Source: Thiohalophilus sp046483665 (GTDB lineage: Bacteria; Pseudomonadota; Gammaproteobacteria; UBA6429; Thiohalophilaceae). Taken from it: DNA of 48,100 nucleotides. The stretch is taken from NCBI RefSeq assembly GCF_046483665.1, contig NZ_JAWOCR010000044.1, forward strand, positions 1 through 48,100, written 5' to 3'. Position numbers and translations under genes: made by a program. The notes under the pieces were generated by a model. The model was not told the origin of the DNA, did no database searches, and saw only the letters and a program-made list of their open reading frames with translations. This document shows positions 40,840-48,100 of the stretch, piece after piece (the stretch's first letter is position 1; the number at the start of each line of letters is the position of its first letter).

Positions 40840-43080
40840 TCAGAAGTCGTGCTTCAGCCCCAGCATAAAGCTCCGCGGCTTGCCAGGACGAACACCGGCC
40901 GGACGCCGGGCCACGGCATAGGTTTCATCCAGCAAATTCTCGACGCTCAGATAGACTTTGCTGTTTTCGGCAAAGCGGTAATCACCGCCGAGATCGAACA
41001 CTACATGGGAGTCGACTTTCTCATCCGCCGGGATACTGCCCTGGCCAGCCACGGTCCGCATCTCGCCCATGTACTTGGCTGCCAGATCCATGCTCCAGCT
41101 GGCGTGTTCCACGCCGATACCGGCGGACAACTGATGCTGCGGCAGATAGGGTGTCTCATCACCTGGCTCCACCGTACCCCATTCATCAAAACTGCTGGAG
41201 AAGCCGTTATCGAAGGTGGCATCGGTATACGTGTAACTGAACCGGACAGGCAGTGCATAGGCCTTGTCGCTGTTGGCCACGAGATCGCGACTTAGAGATG
41301 CTTCCAGACCCTGCACAGTGACTTCTCCGGCCTGGAACTGATCACCGATGGTACAGCCCCCTCCGCTGGAAGCGGTACAGGTACCCAGCAGATTGCTGTA
41401 GTCGTTATAAAAGGCAATCGCTTCAGCACGCATGACGCCGTCGTTATAGCGCATCCCGGCTTCAAAGTTGACGCTCTTTTCGGGGTCGGTATCAGAACCG
41501 GGTGACGGCGGGGTAAAGCCGCGGTGCACGCCGGCCAGCAGGCTGACCCGGTCACTGTACTGATAAGTCGCGCCCAGCCCCGGAATCCAGACATCCACCG
41601 AATGTTCAGTCACAGTCAGACTGCTACCGGTGCGGTTGGGATCGCTGGTACCGTAATCCTTGCGTTCGGTGTCGATAGATTCGTAACGCAAACCCGGCTG
41701 CAGGGTCCATTTATCAAAGGTGATCGTATCCTGCACAAATGCCGCGAGCGCCTGGGCAGTAGAGACCCGGTTGCTCTCGGAGCCCGGTGCACCGGCGGTA
41801 GTCAGTACCAGCGTGCCGTTATCCATCTTGTACTGATCGACATGCTGAAAACGGTCGACTTCATCCTCATGATAACGCAGGCCGTACTCGATATCGTGCC
41901 GCGCGCCGCCCTGCTCGAACGACATACCCAGTACCGACTGGATACCCTGTGAATAGTATTCGCGATTGTTGGCCTTGACCGCCAGATAATCATCCGCGCT
42001 GTCGCCGCCTTTGATAACGGCCATTTCAGCGGAGAAGCTATTTGGATCGTCCAGAACCCCGCTGATACTGTTACCGTTGACCTTGTCCAGCTTGTACCAG
42101 TTACGCGCGAAGTCCTGGCGGTACAGGGTACTAGTTACGTCCATGGTCGGGGACAGCTCGGCGAAGTGGCGCAGGCTGTACTGCTGCTGATCCGCATTCA
42201 TCTGATCCCGCTGCGAGGCGGCATACCGGCGATACGGCGTCGCATCAAAATCCGCCTGCGTCAATCCCAGGTAGGTTTCGTTGGAGACCTCATCATAGGC
42301 GCCCAGCTTGAGTTCCAGTTCCTGATAGGTACTGGCATCAGCGCCAGTGTTGACGCGAAATTTGGTCAGGTAATCCTCGGTATCGAAACCGGTATCACCG
42401 CCATTATCCAGATTCTTGAAGCCGTCCGAGCTATACTGGAAGGTTTCCGCCACCCAGCCGAACTGGTCGCCGCTGTCCCCCATGTGCACATGCGTGCGGC
42501 GGGTAGTGTCACTGCCCTGGCTGACATCAACCTGGCCATCAAACTGGTTCGGGATGGAGCGGCTAATCAGATTCAACGCTCCACCGGTGGTATTGGGACC
42601 GTATTTGATGGAACTGGAACCTTTGCGCACTTCCACCGATTCCATACGTCCCGCGCTGGGGAAATAATAGGCGGAAGGTGCGGCATAGGCTGCGGGTGCG
42701 GCCAGTATGCCGTCTTCCATCAGCGTAATCCGGGCGCTGCGATCCACGCCGGTACCGCGCATACCGATGTTCGGGCGCAGGCCGTAACCTTCTTCTTCCT
42801 GCAGGTTGACGCCTGGCACCTCGCGCAGGATGCGGTTGATATCGCTGTATTCGTGTTTTTCCAGCTCCTCCTCGCTGATGAAATGCGCCGATCCGGCGAT
42901 TGCATCCGCGCCCTGCTGGCTGCCGACCACGGTCACCCGTTCCAGAACTCGTGAGGATGCCGTGGCGCTTTCCATCGCGGATACCGGCAGGGCCGGGGTC
43001 AGGGCAATCGCCACCGCGGCGGCCAGCGGTGCGAACCGTCGTGAGCGATGTTCAAGATCACAAGATTGTTTAGTGTGCAT
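40840..43080 (-). CDS. TonB-dependent receptor, FecA-like
   Basis: A 746-residue outer-membrane receptor. A signal peptide (AVAIALTPALPVSA), a TonB-box-like RVTVVG, a plug domain (DINRILREVPGVNLQEEEGYGLRPNIGMRGTG, KGSSSIKYGPNTTGGALNLISR) and a 22-strand-type barrel ending in KHDF are visible. The plug resembles ferric dicitrate receptors; the short N-terminus lacks the FecA signalling domain, so no sigma/anti-sigma control is expected. It is the last gene of the Fur-box operon, about 120 bp after hemP. Confidence 0.92.
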   Translation of the reverse strand: MHTKQSCDLEHRSRRFAPLAAAVAIALTPALPVSAMESATASSRVLERVTVVGSQQGADAIAGSAHFISEEELEKHEYSDINRILREVPGVNLQEEEGYGLRPNIGMRGTGVDRSARITLMEDGILAAPAAYAAPSAYYFPSAGRMESVEVRKGSSSIKYGPNTTGGALNLISRSIPNQFDGQVDVSQGSDTTRRTHVHMGDSGDQFGWVAETFQYSSDGFKNLDNGGDTGFDTEDYLTKFRVNTGADASTYQELELKLGAYDEVSNETYLGLTQADFDATPYRRYAASQRDQMNADQQQYSLRHFAELSPTMDVTSTLYRQDFARNWYKLDKVNGNSISGVLDDPNSFSAEMAVIKGGDSADDYLAVKANNREYYSQGIQSVLGMSFEQGGARHDIEYGLRYHEDEVDRFQHVDQYKMDNGTLVLTTAGAPGSESNRVSTAQALAAFVQDTITFDKWTLQPGLRYESIDTERKDYGTSDPNRTGSSLTVTEHSVDVWIPGLGATYQYSDRVSLLAGVHRGFTPPSPGSDTDPEKSVNFEAGMRYNDGVMRAEAIAFYNDYSNLLGTCTASSGGGCTIGDQFQAGEVTVQGLEASLSRDLVANSDKAYALPVRFSYTYTDATFDNGFSSSFDEWGTVEPGDETPYLPQHQLSAGIGVEHASWSMDLAAKYMGEMRTVAGQGSIPADEKVDSHVVFDLGGDYRFAENSKVYLSVENLLDETYAVARRPAGVRPGKPRSFMLGLKHDF

Positions 43081-43197
43081 GTCAGTCTCCCATTGATTGA
43101 ACGACTTGTTTCGGGCTGGCTGACTGGTACTGACAGGTACACAGCTGGCTGGCGGTAAGTGAATGTTGGATGTTGCGTTTTAAATTCTTGAATCCTG

Positions 43198-43377
43198 TTA
43201 TTTGGTGAGTATCAGTTTGCCGCTGCGGGTTTTGCGCAGCATGTAAATTTCGCCCCGATGCTCAATATGCAGCGTACGACCTGCCGGCAACAGCACTTCG
43301 CTGCTCACCAGGTGAACGCCTGCTTCACTCTCTGTACGAGTTGATATGTTGCGGTTTGTTTGTCGTTTCTCGTTCAT
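43198..43377 (-). CDS. hemP: Hemin uptake protein HemP
   Basis: A 59-residue protein in the usual HemP size range. The C-terminal half shows the family pattern LLPAGRTLHIEHRGEIYMLRKTRSGKLILTK. HemP proteins are small cytoplasmic factors encoded in iron or haem uptake operons, in some species acting in activation of haem-uptake genes. It lies 5 bp after exbD and before the receptor gene, inside the Fur-box operon. Confidence 0.88.
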   Translation of the reverse strand: MNEKRQTNRNISTRTESEAGVHLVSSEVLLPAGRTLHIEHRGEIYMLRKTRSGKLILTK

Positions 43378-43382
43378 GCCTG

Positions 43383-43793
43383 TTATCCGGACTCCGGCTC
43401 GGTGACAAAACCGATTTTTTCAATTCCGTGACGGCGCGCCGCAGCCATGACCCTGGCAATCCGCTCGTAGATAGCGGTGCGATCCGCCTGCAAATGCAGC
43501 TCCGATTGTGATCCACTCAATCTCTGAAGCCGATTAACAAACTGCTCCCAGGAGACCGCCTGCTCTTTCCAGATCAACTGACCATCTGCCTTGATGCTGA
43601 CGATCACGGTTTCCTCATCCTGCTCGCTCGGTGCCGAAGAGGCTGTCGGCAACTCCACCCTGACCGCGTGGGTGATCACCGGCGCGGTGATAATGAATAC
43701 CACCAGCAATACCAGCATGACATCCACCAGCGGGATCATATTGATCTCCGCCATCGGCTGTTCGCTCGACTGGCCGAATCCGCCGAAGGCCAT
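43383..43793 (-). CDS. exbD: ExbD energy-transducing protein
   Basis: A 136-residue protein with one N-terminal helix (LVDVMLVLLVVFIITAPVI) holding the essential Asp of ExbD, and a small periplasmic domain (VIVSIKADGQLIWKEQ, LHLQADRTAIYERIARVM). With ExbB it forms the proton-driven motor that energises TonB. Its ATG overlaps the exbB stop (ATGA). Confidence 0.93.
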   Translation of the reverse strand: MAFGGFGQSSEQPMAEINMIPLVDVMLVLLVVFIITAPVITHAVRVELPTASSAPSEQDEETVIVSIKADGQLIWKEQAVSWEQFVNRLQRLSGSQSELHLQADRTAIYERIARVMAAARRHGIEKIGFVTEPESG

Positions 43794-44509
43794 CAGGCCC
43801 CCTCCGCCGCCACACGCAACGGCGGCGTGTTCAACGTCAGCTGGCGGGAAATGCCCGCCCCGGTCATCAAAAAGGCATGCAGATCGTGGGCAAAAGCGTC
43901 CTGCTCATCCATCAATACCCGGTTGGCCCGGACCCGGGCGTTATAGGCCAGCACGGCGGGAATCGCCGCGGCCAGACCAGCGGCGGTAGCAATCAGGGCT
44001 TCGCCCAGTGGACCGGCCACCACTTCCATGCTGGCCGATCCCTGTGCCGCGATATCCAGCAGGGCGTGATAGATCCCCCACACTGTACCGAACAGACCGA
44101 CAAACGGCGCGGTACTGCCGATGGAGGCCAGCAGCGTCAGTCCCGATTGCAGGCGAGCGTTTTCACTGTTCATGGCATTGCGAAGGGTGCGCCCCAGAAA
44201 CTCATCGGTGCTGCAGGCATCGCCAAGCCGGACGTGCTCCCGCTCGCGGTAATGGCGCAGACCAGTAATGCCCGCAACCGCGATCCGGGCGAGTGGGCTG
44301 CGCGACTGTTCGGCGATCTGTTCCGCCCCGGCCACATCGCGGGCATCCCAGAACCTGTTCAGGAAACGGCGATTGGCCTGGCGCTGACCCCGAACCAGCA
44401 CGATGCCCGCCAGAATCAGGTACCAGGTCGCCACGGACATCAATACCAGTATCAAAAACACAGCGATCAGAACCGCATCGCCCTGTGCAAAAACATAATC
44501 CAGTGACAT
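43793..44509 (-). CDS. exbB: ExbB energy-transducing protein
   Basis: A 238-residue inner-membrane protein of the MotA/TolQ/ExbB family. The first helix is at about residues 8-30, and the conserved double-helix region is LTLLASIGSTAPFVGLFGTVWGIYHALLDI and GEALIATAAGLAAAIPAVLAYN. It forms the pentameric channel around ExbD. The ATG at 44509 is preferred to a longer frame that would run back into tonB. It is coupled to exbD and lies 5 bp after tonB. Confidence 0.93.
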   Translation of the reverse strand: MSLDYVFAQGDAVLIAVFLILVLMSVATWYLILAGIVLVRGQRQANRRFLNRFWDARDVAGAEQIAEQSRSPLARIAVAGITGLRHYREREHVRLGDACSTDEFLGRTLRNAMNSENARLQSGLTLLASIGSTAPFVGLFGTVWGIYHALLDIAAQGSASMEVVAGPLGEALIATAAGLAAAIPAVLAYNARVRANRVLMDEQDAFAHDLHAFLMTGAGISRQLTLNTPPLRVAAEGA

Positions 44510-44514
44510 AAACC

Positions 44515-45207
44515 TCAGCTCTCCAGTTTGAATGTGATGGGCACAACGACCCATGCCGCCACCGCTGTCCCACCACGTCGCGCCGGCTCAAAACGCCAGC
44601 GTTTAACCGCCTCCAGGGCCGCCCGGTCCAGCCGGGCTGAACCACTGGAACGGGCCAGTTTCACTTCCTGCGGTTCGCCATCAGGTCCCACACGAACCCG
44701 CAGCCGGACATTCCCCTGCTCGCCCTGGCGCAGTGAGGCGCGAGGGTAAGCCGGCGGGCGGTTGTTCAGGTAGTCCGCCTCAAAGACCGGCTCACTGGTA
44801 ACCGGCTCCGGTTCATCTGCCTCCTGGACCGACTCCGCAAGTGGCTCTTTTGCTTCGGACTCGACCGGCTCCGCTTGCGGTTCCGGTTCTGATTCCGGCT
44901 CCGTTTGCGGTTCTGATTCTGGCTTCGTTTGCGGTTCCGGTTCTGATTCCGGCTCCGTTTGCGGTTCCGGTTCCGGTTCCGGTTCAGGCCTTGATTCAGG
45001 CGCCGATTTGCGCTCTACCAGCGTTACCTGCATGGTGCGGGTGCTGCTGCTGACCGGCGAGATTTCCGCTTCGCTGGTTCCCAGCATCCAGGCCAGTCCC
45101 CCCACGTGAGCGACCAGACTTGCCCCCAGTAACAGGACCTTGACAGGACGACACAGGAGACGCTCCCGACACCGGGCTCCCCAATGACCTGCTCCTGTTA
45201 TCCCCAT
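44515..45207 (-). CDS. tonB: TonB energy-transducing protein
   Basis: A 230-residue protein with one N-terminal membrane helix (VKVLLLGASLVAHVGGLAWML), a long Pro/Glu-rich periplasmic spacer (EPEPEPQTEPESEPEPQ type repeats) and a C-terminal TonB domain (RPPAYPRASLRQGEQGNVRLRVRVGPDGEPQEV, ALEAVKRWRFEPA). It carries energy from ExbBD to outer-membrane receptors. The ATG at 45207 has GGAGG upstream; an in-frame ATG at 45249 has none. It is the first gene of the operon, beneath the Fur box. Confidence 0.9.
   Translation of the reverse strand: MGITGAGHWGARCRERLLCRPVKVLLLGASLVAHVGGLAWMLGTSEAEISPVSSSTRTMQVTLVERKSAPESRPEPEPEPEPQTEPESEPEPQTKPESEPQTEPESEPEPQAEPVESEAKEPLAESVQEADEPEPVTSEPVFEADYLNNRPPAYPRASLRQGEQGNVRLRVRVGPDGEPQEVKLARSSGSARLDRAALEAVKRWRFEPARRGGTAVAAWVVVPITFKLES
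44865..44988. repeat. Tandem repeats coding the TonB Pro-Glu spacer
   Basis: Imperfect direct repeats of about 24-30 bp based on GGCTCCGTTTGCGGTTCCGG and shorter GGTTCC units encode the Glu-Pro spacer. The spacer length could vary between strains by slippage. Confidence 0.6.
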
Positions 45208-45278
45208 GCACCAACGGCCTCCATTGAGTAAAACTTCTGCACCTGGCATCTGGCCGGCAACTGGATATGAATCGTAAT

Positions 45279-45297
45279 GCTAATGAGAATCGTTGTC
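45279..45297. promoter_or_regulatory. Fur box upstream of tonB
   Basis: GCTAATGAGAATCGTTGTC matches the 19-bp Fur consensus at about 15 positions. It lies 72 bp before the tonB ATG and should repress the tonB-exbB-exbD-hemP-receptor operon when iron is plentiful. Confidence 0.75.
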
Positions 45298-45851
45298 AAT
45301 TAGATATTAAAAATCCCACTTCGCCGGACGAATCCGCGGGTGAGCAGTGGCAAAATCTGCTAAACAGACAGAAGACAAGCACCGCCACCCCGGTGGAAAT
45401 CCATCCCGCTATTGGTCAGAATTTTGTTCGCCGATCAGCTCATTCGGGTTGTTGTCAGCTTGCCGACCCATTCGATATCCACTTCACTGCTCACTCTGCA
45501 GCAAACAGGCAGGCCATTCGCTGTGACGTATCGAATTCCGGTAAGTCATTTTGCAGGGGGTCTGGCATATAGAAGTCGAAACAGACTGTTGTGACAAACC
45601 AGACTGCTGCCGAAATATTGAGCTGAATGCTCAGATACTTATCTTCTTCGCTATCCGTGCCGACTCACCAATCAGGTATCCCCGTTTTGATCTAGGTAAT
45701 TACCCTGATTTTCTTTTATTGCGAAAAGCGGATAATAGGTCAGAAGAAGCGGTGTTTCATGACATCTGATGGGACCCCGGCAGCAAAGCGATTTGAGAAT
45801 TACCAATGGGAAACGACCTGACAGGAATATAGCGGAACAGGATTCAGAGCT
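45298..45851. other. Gene-free stretch upstream of the FHA gene
   Basis: No supported gene is found in these 550 bp. Short open frames here lack motifs and ribosome binding sites. The divergent FHA promoter is presumably near the right end. Confidence 0.5.
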
Positions 45852-46163
45852 ATGACCAGAATCGCGGTATTACATGACAGCCAGCAGATCACGGTGTGCG
45901 AACTCGCCGCCGGCACACTCACCATCGGCCGTGCCGAGGACAACAGCCTGCACCTCGATGATAAAACGATTAGCAAGCATCACGCCCGCATCGTGACATA
46001 CTTCAATGCCACGCACGTCGAGGATCTGGGCAGTACCAACGGTACCTACGTCAATGGCAAGAAGGTTCGCAAAAAAGTTCTGCAACCCGGAGATGTACTG
46101 AAAATCGGCAAGCATCAGCTTCGCCTGGATCCCGAATCGGATCAGGTCAGAACCCTCGTCTGA
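45852..46163 (+). CDS. FHA-domain phosphothreonine-binding protein
   Basis: A 103-residue protein that is almost entirely one FHA domain: LTIGRAEDNSLHLDDKTISKHHARI and EDLGSTNGTYVNGKKV hold the phosphothreonine-binding Arg, Ser, His and Asn residues. Such domains read Ser/Thr kinase signals. No kinase is adjacent, but the kinase-phosphatase operon at 7417 in the same window is a possible partner. The C-terminus is a short tail with two Thr/Ser positions. Confidence 0.92.
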   Translation: MTRIAVLHDSQQITVCELAAGTLTIGRAEDNSLHLDDKTISKHHARIVTYFNATHVEDLGSTNGTYVNGKKVRKKVLQPGDVLKIGKHQLRLDPESDQVRTLV

Positions 46164-46193
46164 CAGATAACATGCCATTAGCCCGACGAGCAT

Positions 46194-46229
46194 AAAAAAA
46201 GCCAGGCGATGGGATCAACTTCGCCCGGC
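46194..46229 (-). terminator. Rho-independent terminator after the aldolase gene
   Basis: On the minus strand a 9-bp stem with one G-T wobble (arms 46221-46229 and 46201-46209) is followed by seven T residues (46194-46200). Confidence 0.8.
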
Positions 46230-46258
46230 CAGCCCTGAGAAAAACTCAACCAGTCAAA

Positions 46259-47299
46259 TCAGGCAGCCTCCTGCTGCTCCATCTCATCCTTATATTCGCC
46301 TTTACTGGCCAGCGCATTGAGCCTGGCCCGATGCAGCAAGGCTTTGCGGGCCGCGCCGATCTGGTCCGCACTGCCCTTCCAGGTAGTCAGCGCCTGATGC
46401 TGCAGAGCGCGCGCATAGGAAAATGTCAGCTGCCAGGGTAGTGACAGGTTCTCGGCCAGTCGGTTCATGGTATTCAGATGCTGCGTGGCCTGCTCATCGC
46501 TCTGCCCGCCGGAGAGAAAGGCAATCCCCGTCACCGCTGCCGGGACGGTCTGTTGCAGACATTCCAGTGTGCGCTCGGCCACTTCCTGGATACCCGCCTG
46601 TTGCGCGTGTTCCTTGCCGCTGATCACCATACTGGGTTTGAGCACCATGCCCTCGAAGAATATATTTTGCCGGTAAAGCTGTTCAAAGACCGTGTGCTGG
46701 GTCTCCCGGGTGATGGCAAAACTATCCTCAAGGGAATGGTCGCCGTCGAGCAATACTTCGGGCTCCACAATCGGCACCAGTGAAGCTTCCTGACACAAGG
46801 CAGCGTAACGTGCCAATGCATGGGCATTGGCTTGCATACAGGCCCGGCTCGGCAAGCCTTTGTTCATATCAATCGTAATCACCGCACGCCACTTGCAGAA
46901 ACGCGCGCCCATGTCCCGATATTCTTCCAGCCGTTCGCGCAGACCATCCAGCCCTTCGGTGACCTTCTCACCCGGATGCAGCGCCAGCTCCTTGGCCCCG
47001 GTGTCGACCTTGATGCCGGGAATAATGTCCTGCTCCTGCATCAGTTCAGTAAAGGCGCGCCCCTGCGGATTATTCTGGCGAATGGTCTCGTCGTACAAAA
47101 TCGCGCCGCTGATGTACTCGCCCAGTCCGGGAGTACCGAGCAGCAGATCTCGATACGCAACCCGATTGGCCCCGGTATTGTCCACGCCAACAGCCTGCAG
47201 CCGTTTGCCACAGGTTGGATTGCTTTCATCCATCGCCAGAATGCCCTGTCCGGGTGCCACCATGGCACGGGCAGTCTGCTTCAGTGCAGCGTAATCCAT
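46259..47299 (-). CDS. Class I fructose-bisphosphate aldolase
   Basis: A 346-residue aldolase of the class I, Schiff-base type: AMDESNPTCGKRL near the N-terminus, FCKWRAVI, VPIVEPEVLLDGDH and the catalytic-lysine segment GMVLKPSMV, followed by FLSGGQSDEQAT. It cleaves fructose 1,6-bisphosphate to two triose phosphates in glycolysis, gluconeogenesis or the Calvin cycle. The ATG at 47299 is supported by GAGGAGG; a longer frame to 47350 is not needed. The gene is monocistronic with its own terminator. Confidence 0.95.
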   Translation of the reverse strand: MDYAALKQTARAMVAPGQGILAMDESNPTCGKRLQAVGVDNTGANRVAYRDLLLGTPGLGEYISGAILYDETIRQNNPQGRAFTELMQEQDIIPGIKVDTGAKELALHPGEKVTEGLDGLRERLEEYRDMGARFCKWRAVITIDMNKGLPSRACMQANAHALARYAALCQEASLVPIVEPEVLLDGDHSLEDSFAITRETQHTVFEQLYRQNIFFEGMVLKPSMVISGKEHAQQAGIQEVAERTLECLQQTVPAAVTGIAFLSGGQSDEQATQHLNTMNRLAENLSLPWQLTFSYARALQHQALTTWKGSADQIGAARKALLHRARLNALASKGEYKDEMEQQEAA

Positions 47300-47647
47300 T
47301 GTACGACCTCCTCTGATTATTTGACGTTCATTTTCATCCCCGGAAACCAACGTTTCAGTGATGACCGTCGGGGACAGTAACGTGCAGATTTTTCTTGCCC
47401 CTAAAGCTAGCGCACAAAATCGCTCACAGCTAAAAAATATTGTTTATGCCAGACACGGGTGCCGGATAATCGCATTCACAGTGCACATGAAAGCAACGCA
47501 AGTTCGCATAATAAGGGAGCTCACAATCCGGTATTAAGCACAGGGGAATAAGCCATTACTGAAAATGCAGGATTATCGCTGTTTTTATAATTTCAGTTTA
47601 TTACCCCGGCAGGGCGACCAGCCGCAGCGCTCAGAGCGCGATGCAAT
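47300..47647. other. Intergenic region without a gene
   Basis: These 350 bp between aldolase and the porin terminator show no coding sequence. They are relatively AT-rich and should hold the aldolase promoter; no clear element was identified. Confidence 0.5.
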
Positions 47648-47682
47648 AAAAAAAGCGGATCAGCCTGGAAAGGCCGATCCGC
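47648..47682 (-). terminator. Rho-independent terminator of the porin gene
   Basis: On the minus strand a GCGGATC/GATCCGC stem extended by GCCT/AGGC around a 4-nt loop is followed by seven T residues. Confidence 0.85.
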
Positions 47683-47711
47683 CCTGTCGTGCGACGGTTA
47701 AAAGGTTTACC

Positions 47712-48100
47712 TCAGAATTTGTAAACCGCACCGACGGAGATGGCCGAGGGGCTGCCGCCCGCGTCGGTGGTCAACTCGTCACCGTGACCGCCGTCGATCC
47801 CCTGATAGTTGGCGTTGGCGTCATTGTCGGTCAGAGTATAGGCAGCATAGATCTGGGTTGCCTTGTCCAGCTGGTTGAATACCCCCAGCGCCAGGTGCTG
47901 GGCGCCGGAGTCGGCCTGCCCGCTGTGATCGTCCGCGACAAGATACTGCACGCGCATATCCAGCGCCTCGTCGAAGCGGTATTTGGCATTCACCCCGTAT
48001 GCGTCCCGGTCGTAAGTCGTGTCATCACTGTCGGTGGACTCGTAGATGGCACCGAACTGCAGTTGATCCAGGGTGTAGGTAGCTGTCAGACGCAGGTTGT
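47712..48100 (-). CDS. Outer-membrane porin, C-terminal part
   Basis: The last 129 codons of a gene that continues past the right edge. The sequence is a series of amphipathic beta-strands with aspartate-rich turns (YGVNAKYRFDEALDMRVQYLVADD, THLALGV-like HLALGVFNQLDKATQIYAAYTLTDN) and ends ISVGAVYKF with the terminal Phe required by the BAM machinery. This is typical of the general porin family (Gram-negative porin 4 type). It has its own terminator downstream. Confidence 0.88.
   Translation of the reverse strand, partial: NLRLTATYTLDQLQFGAIYESTDSDDTTYDRDAYGVNAKYRFDEALDMRVQYLVADDHSGQADSGAQHLALGVFNQLDKATQIYAAYTLTDNDANANYQGIDGGHGDELTTDAGGSPSAISVGAVYKF

Noticed and set aside
42166..42954. A 262-codon open frame opposite the TonB-dependent receptor
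   Set aside because: It is antisense to the plug and barrel coding sequence and has no motif of its own.
1..48100. CRISPR arrays, tRNA or rRNA genes, insertion sequences, prophage
   Set aside because: No regularly spaced repeats, no tRNA-like cloverleaf noticed, no rRNA sequence and no transposase or integrase motifs were seen on reading.

Overview
The window comes from a free-living Gammaproteobacterium. Evidence for this is the FecA-type receptor with TonB-ExbB-ExbD-HemP, a Cpx-like envelope stress system, HtpX, a RhlE-type helicase, NnrS, an NsrR-type regulator, YceI with cytochrome b561, and RND efflux. GC content is moderately high, and several genes use GTG or TTG starts. I cannot name the genus; a Chromatiales-like environmental lineage fits but is an inference. 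I see no rRNA, tRNA, CRISPR array, insertion sequence or prophage.

Layout. 1-3.5 kb: start of a membrane protein (minus), divergent from a membrane-anchored PhnD-like binding protein, then a DUF2452 protein and a hydrolase-thioredoxin fusion. 3.5-7.2 kb (minus): cold-shock gene, small secreted protein, DUF1207 outer-membrane protein, the NO-tolerance protein NnrS with an FNR/Dnr-like site upstream, and a dienelactone hydrolase. 7.4-9.3 kb: a compact Ser/Thr kinase, PP2C phosphatase and glutaredoxin operon. 9.4-16.1 kb: an RND efflux pair bracketed by a diguanylate cyclase and an EAL phosphodiesterase. 16.3-20.5 kb: 2OG-Fe(II) oxygenase, degenerate receiver, two convergent rhodaneses, orphan carbamate kinase, dodecin. 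20.5-22.7 kb: RRM protein, RhlE helicase and a divergent cold-shock gene. 22.8-26.2 kb: TetR regulator, alpha/beta hydrolase, TlpA-like protein and GlcG-like protein. 26.2-29 kb: CpxA/CpxR-like two-component system divergent from a Spy/CpxP-like chaperone, with three perfectly spaced CpxR half-sites between them. 29.1-31.6 kb: CDF transporter, a broken nsrR gene and htpX. 32.4-36.3 kb: an EF-G paralogue, a CnoX/YbbN-like protein and a third cold-shock gene. 36.5-40.7 kb: secreted metallo-beta-lactamase-fold hydrolase, cytochrome b561 with YceI, DUF3846-like protein, SLC13 transporter. 40.8-45.3 kb: a Fur-box-controlled tonB-exbB-exbD-hemP-receptor operon. 45.8-48.1 kb: FHA protein, class I aldolase and the end of a porin.

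How the genes fit together. The themes are envelope stress (Cpx-like system, Spy-like chaperone, HtpX, efflux), iron uptake, cold response with RNA remodelling (three CspA-type genes, RhlE and an RRM protein), c-di-GMP turnover, and NO or redox handling. The most notable observations are the nsrR pseudogene, which keeps its three cluster cysteines but carries a frameshift and a nonsense codon while nnrS is intact; the triple CpxR site; and the minimal kinase-phosphatase-glutaredoxin cassette. No clearly undescribed multi-gene defence or mobile system is visible.
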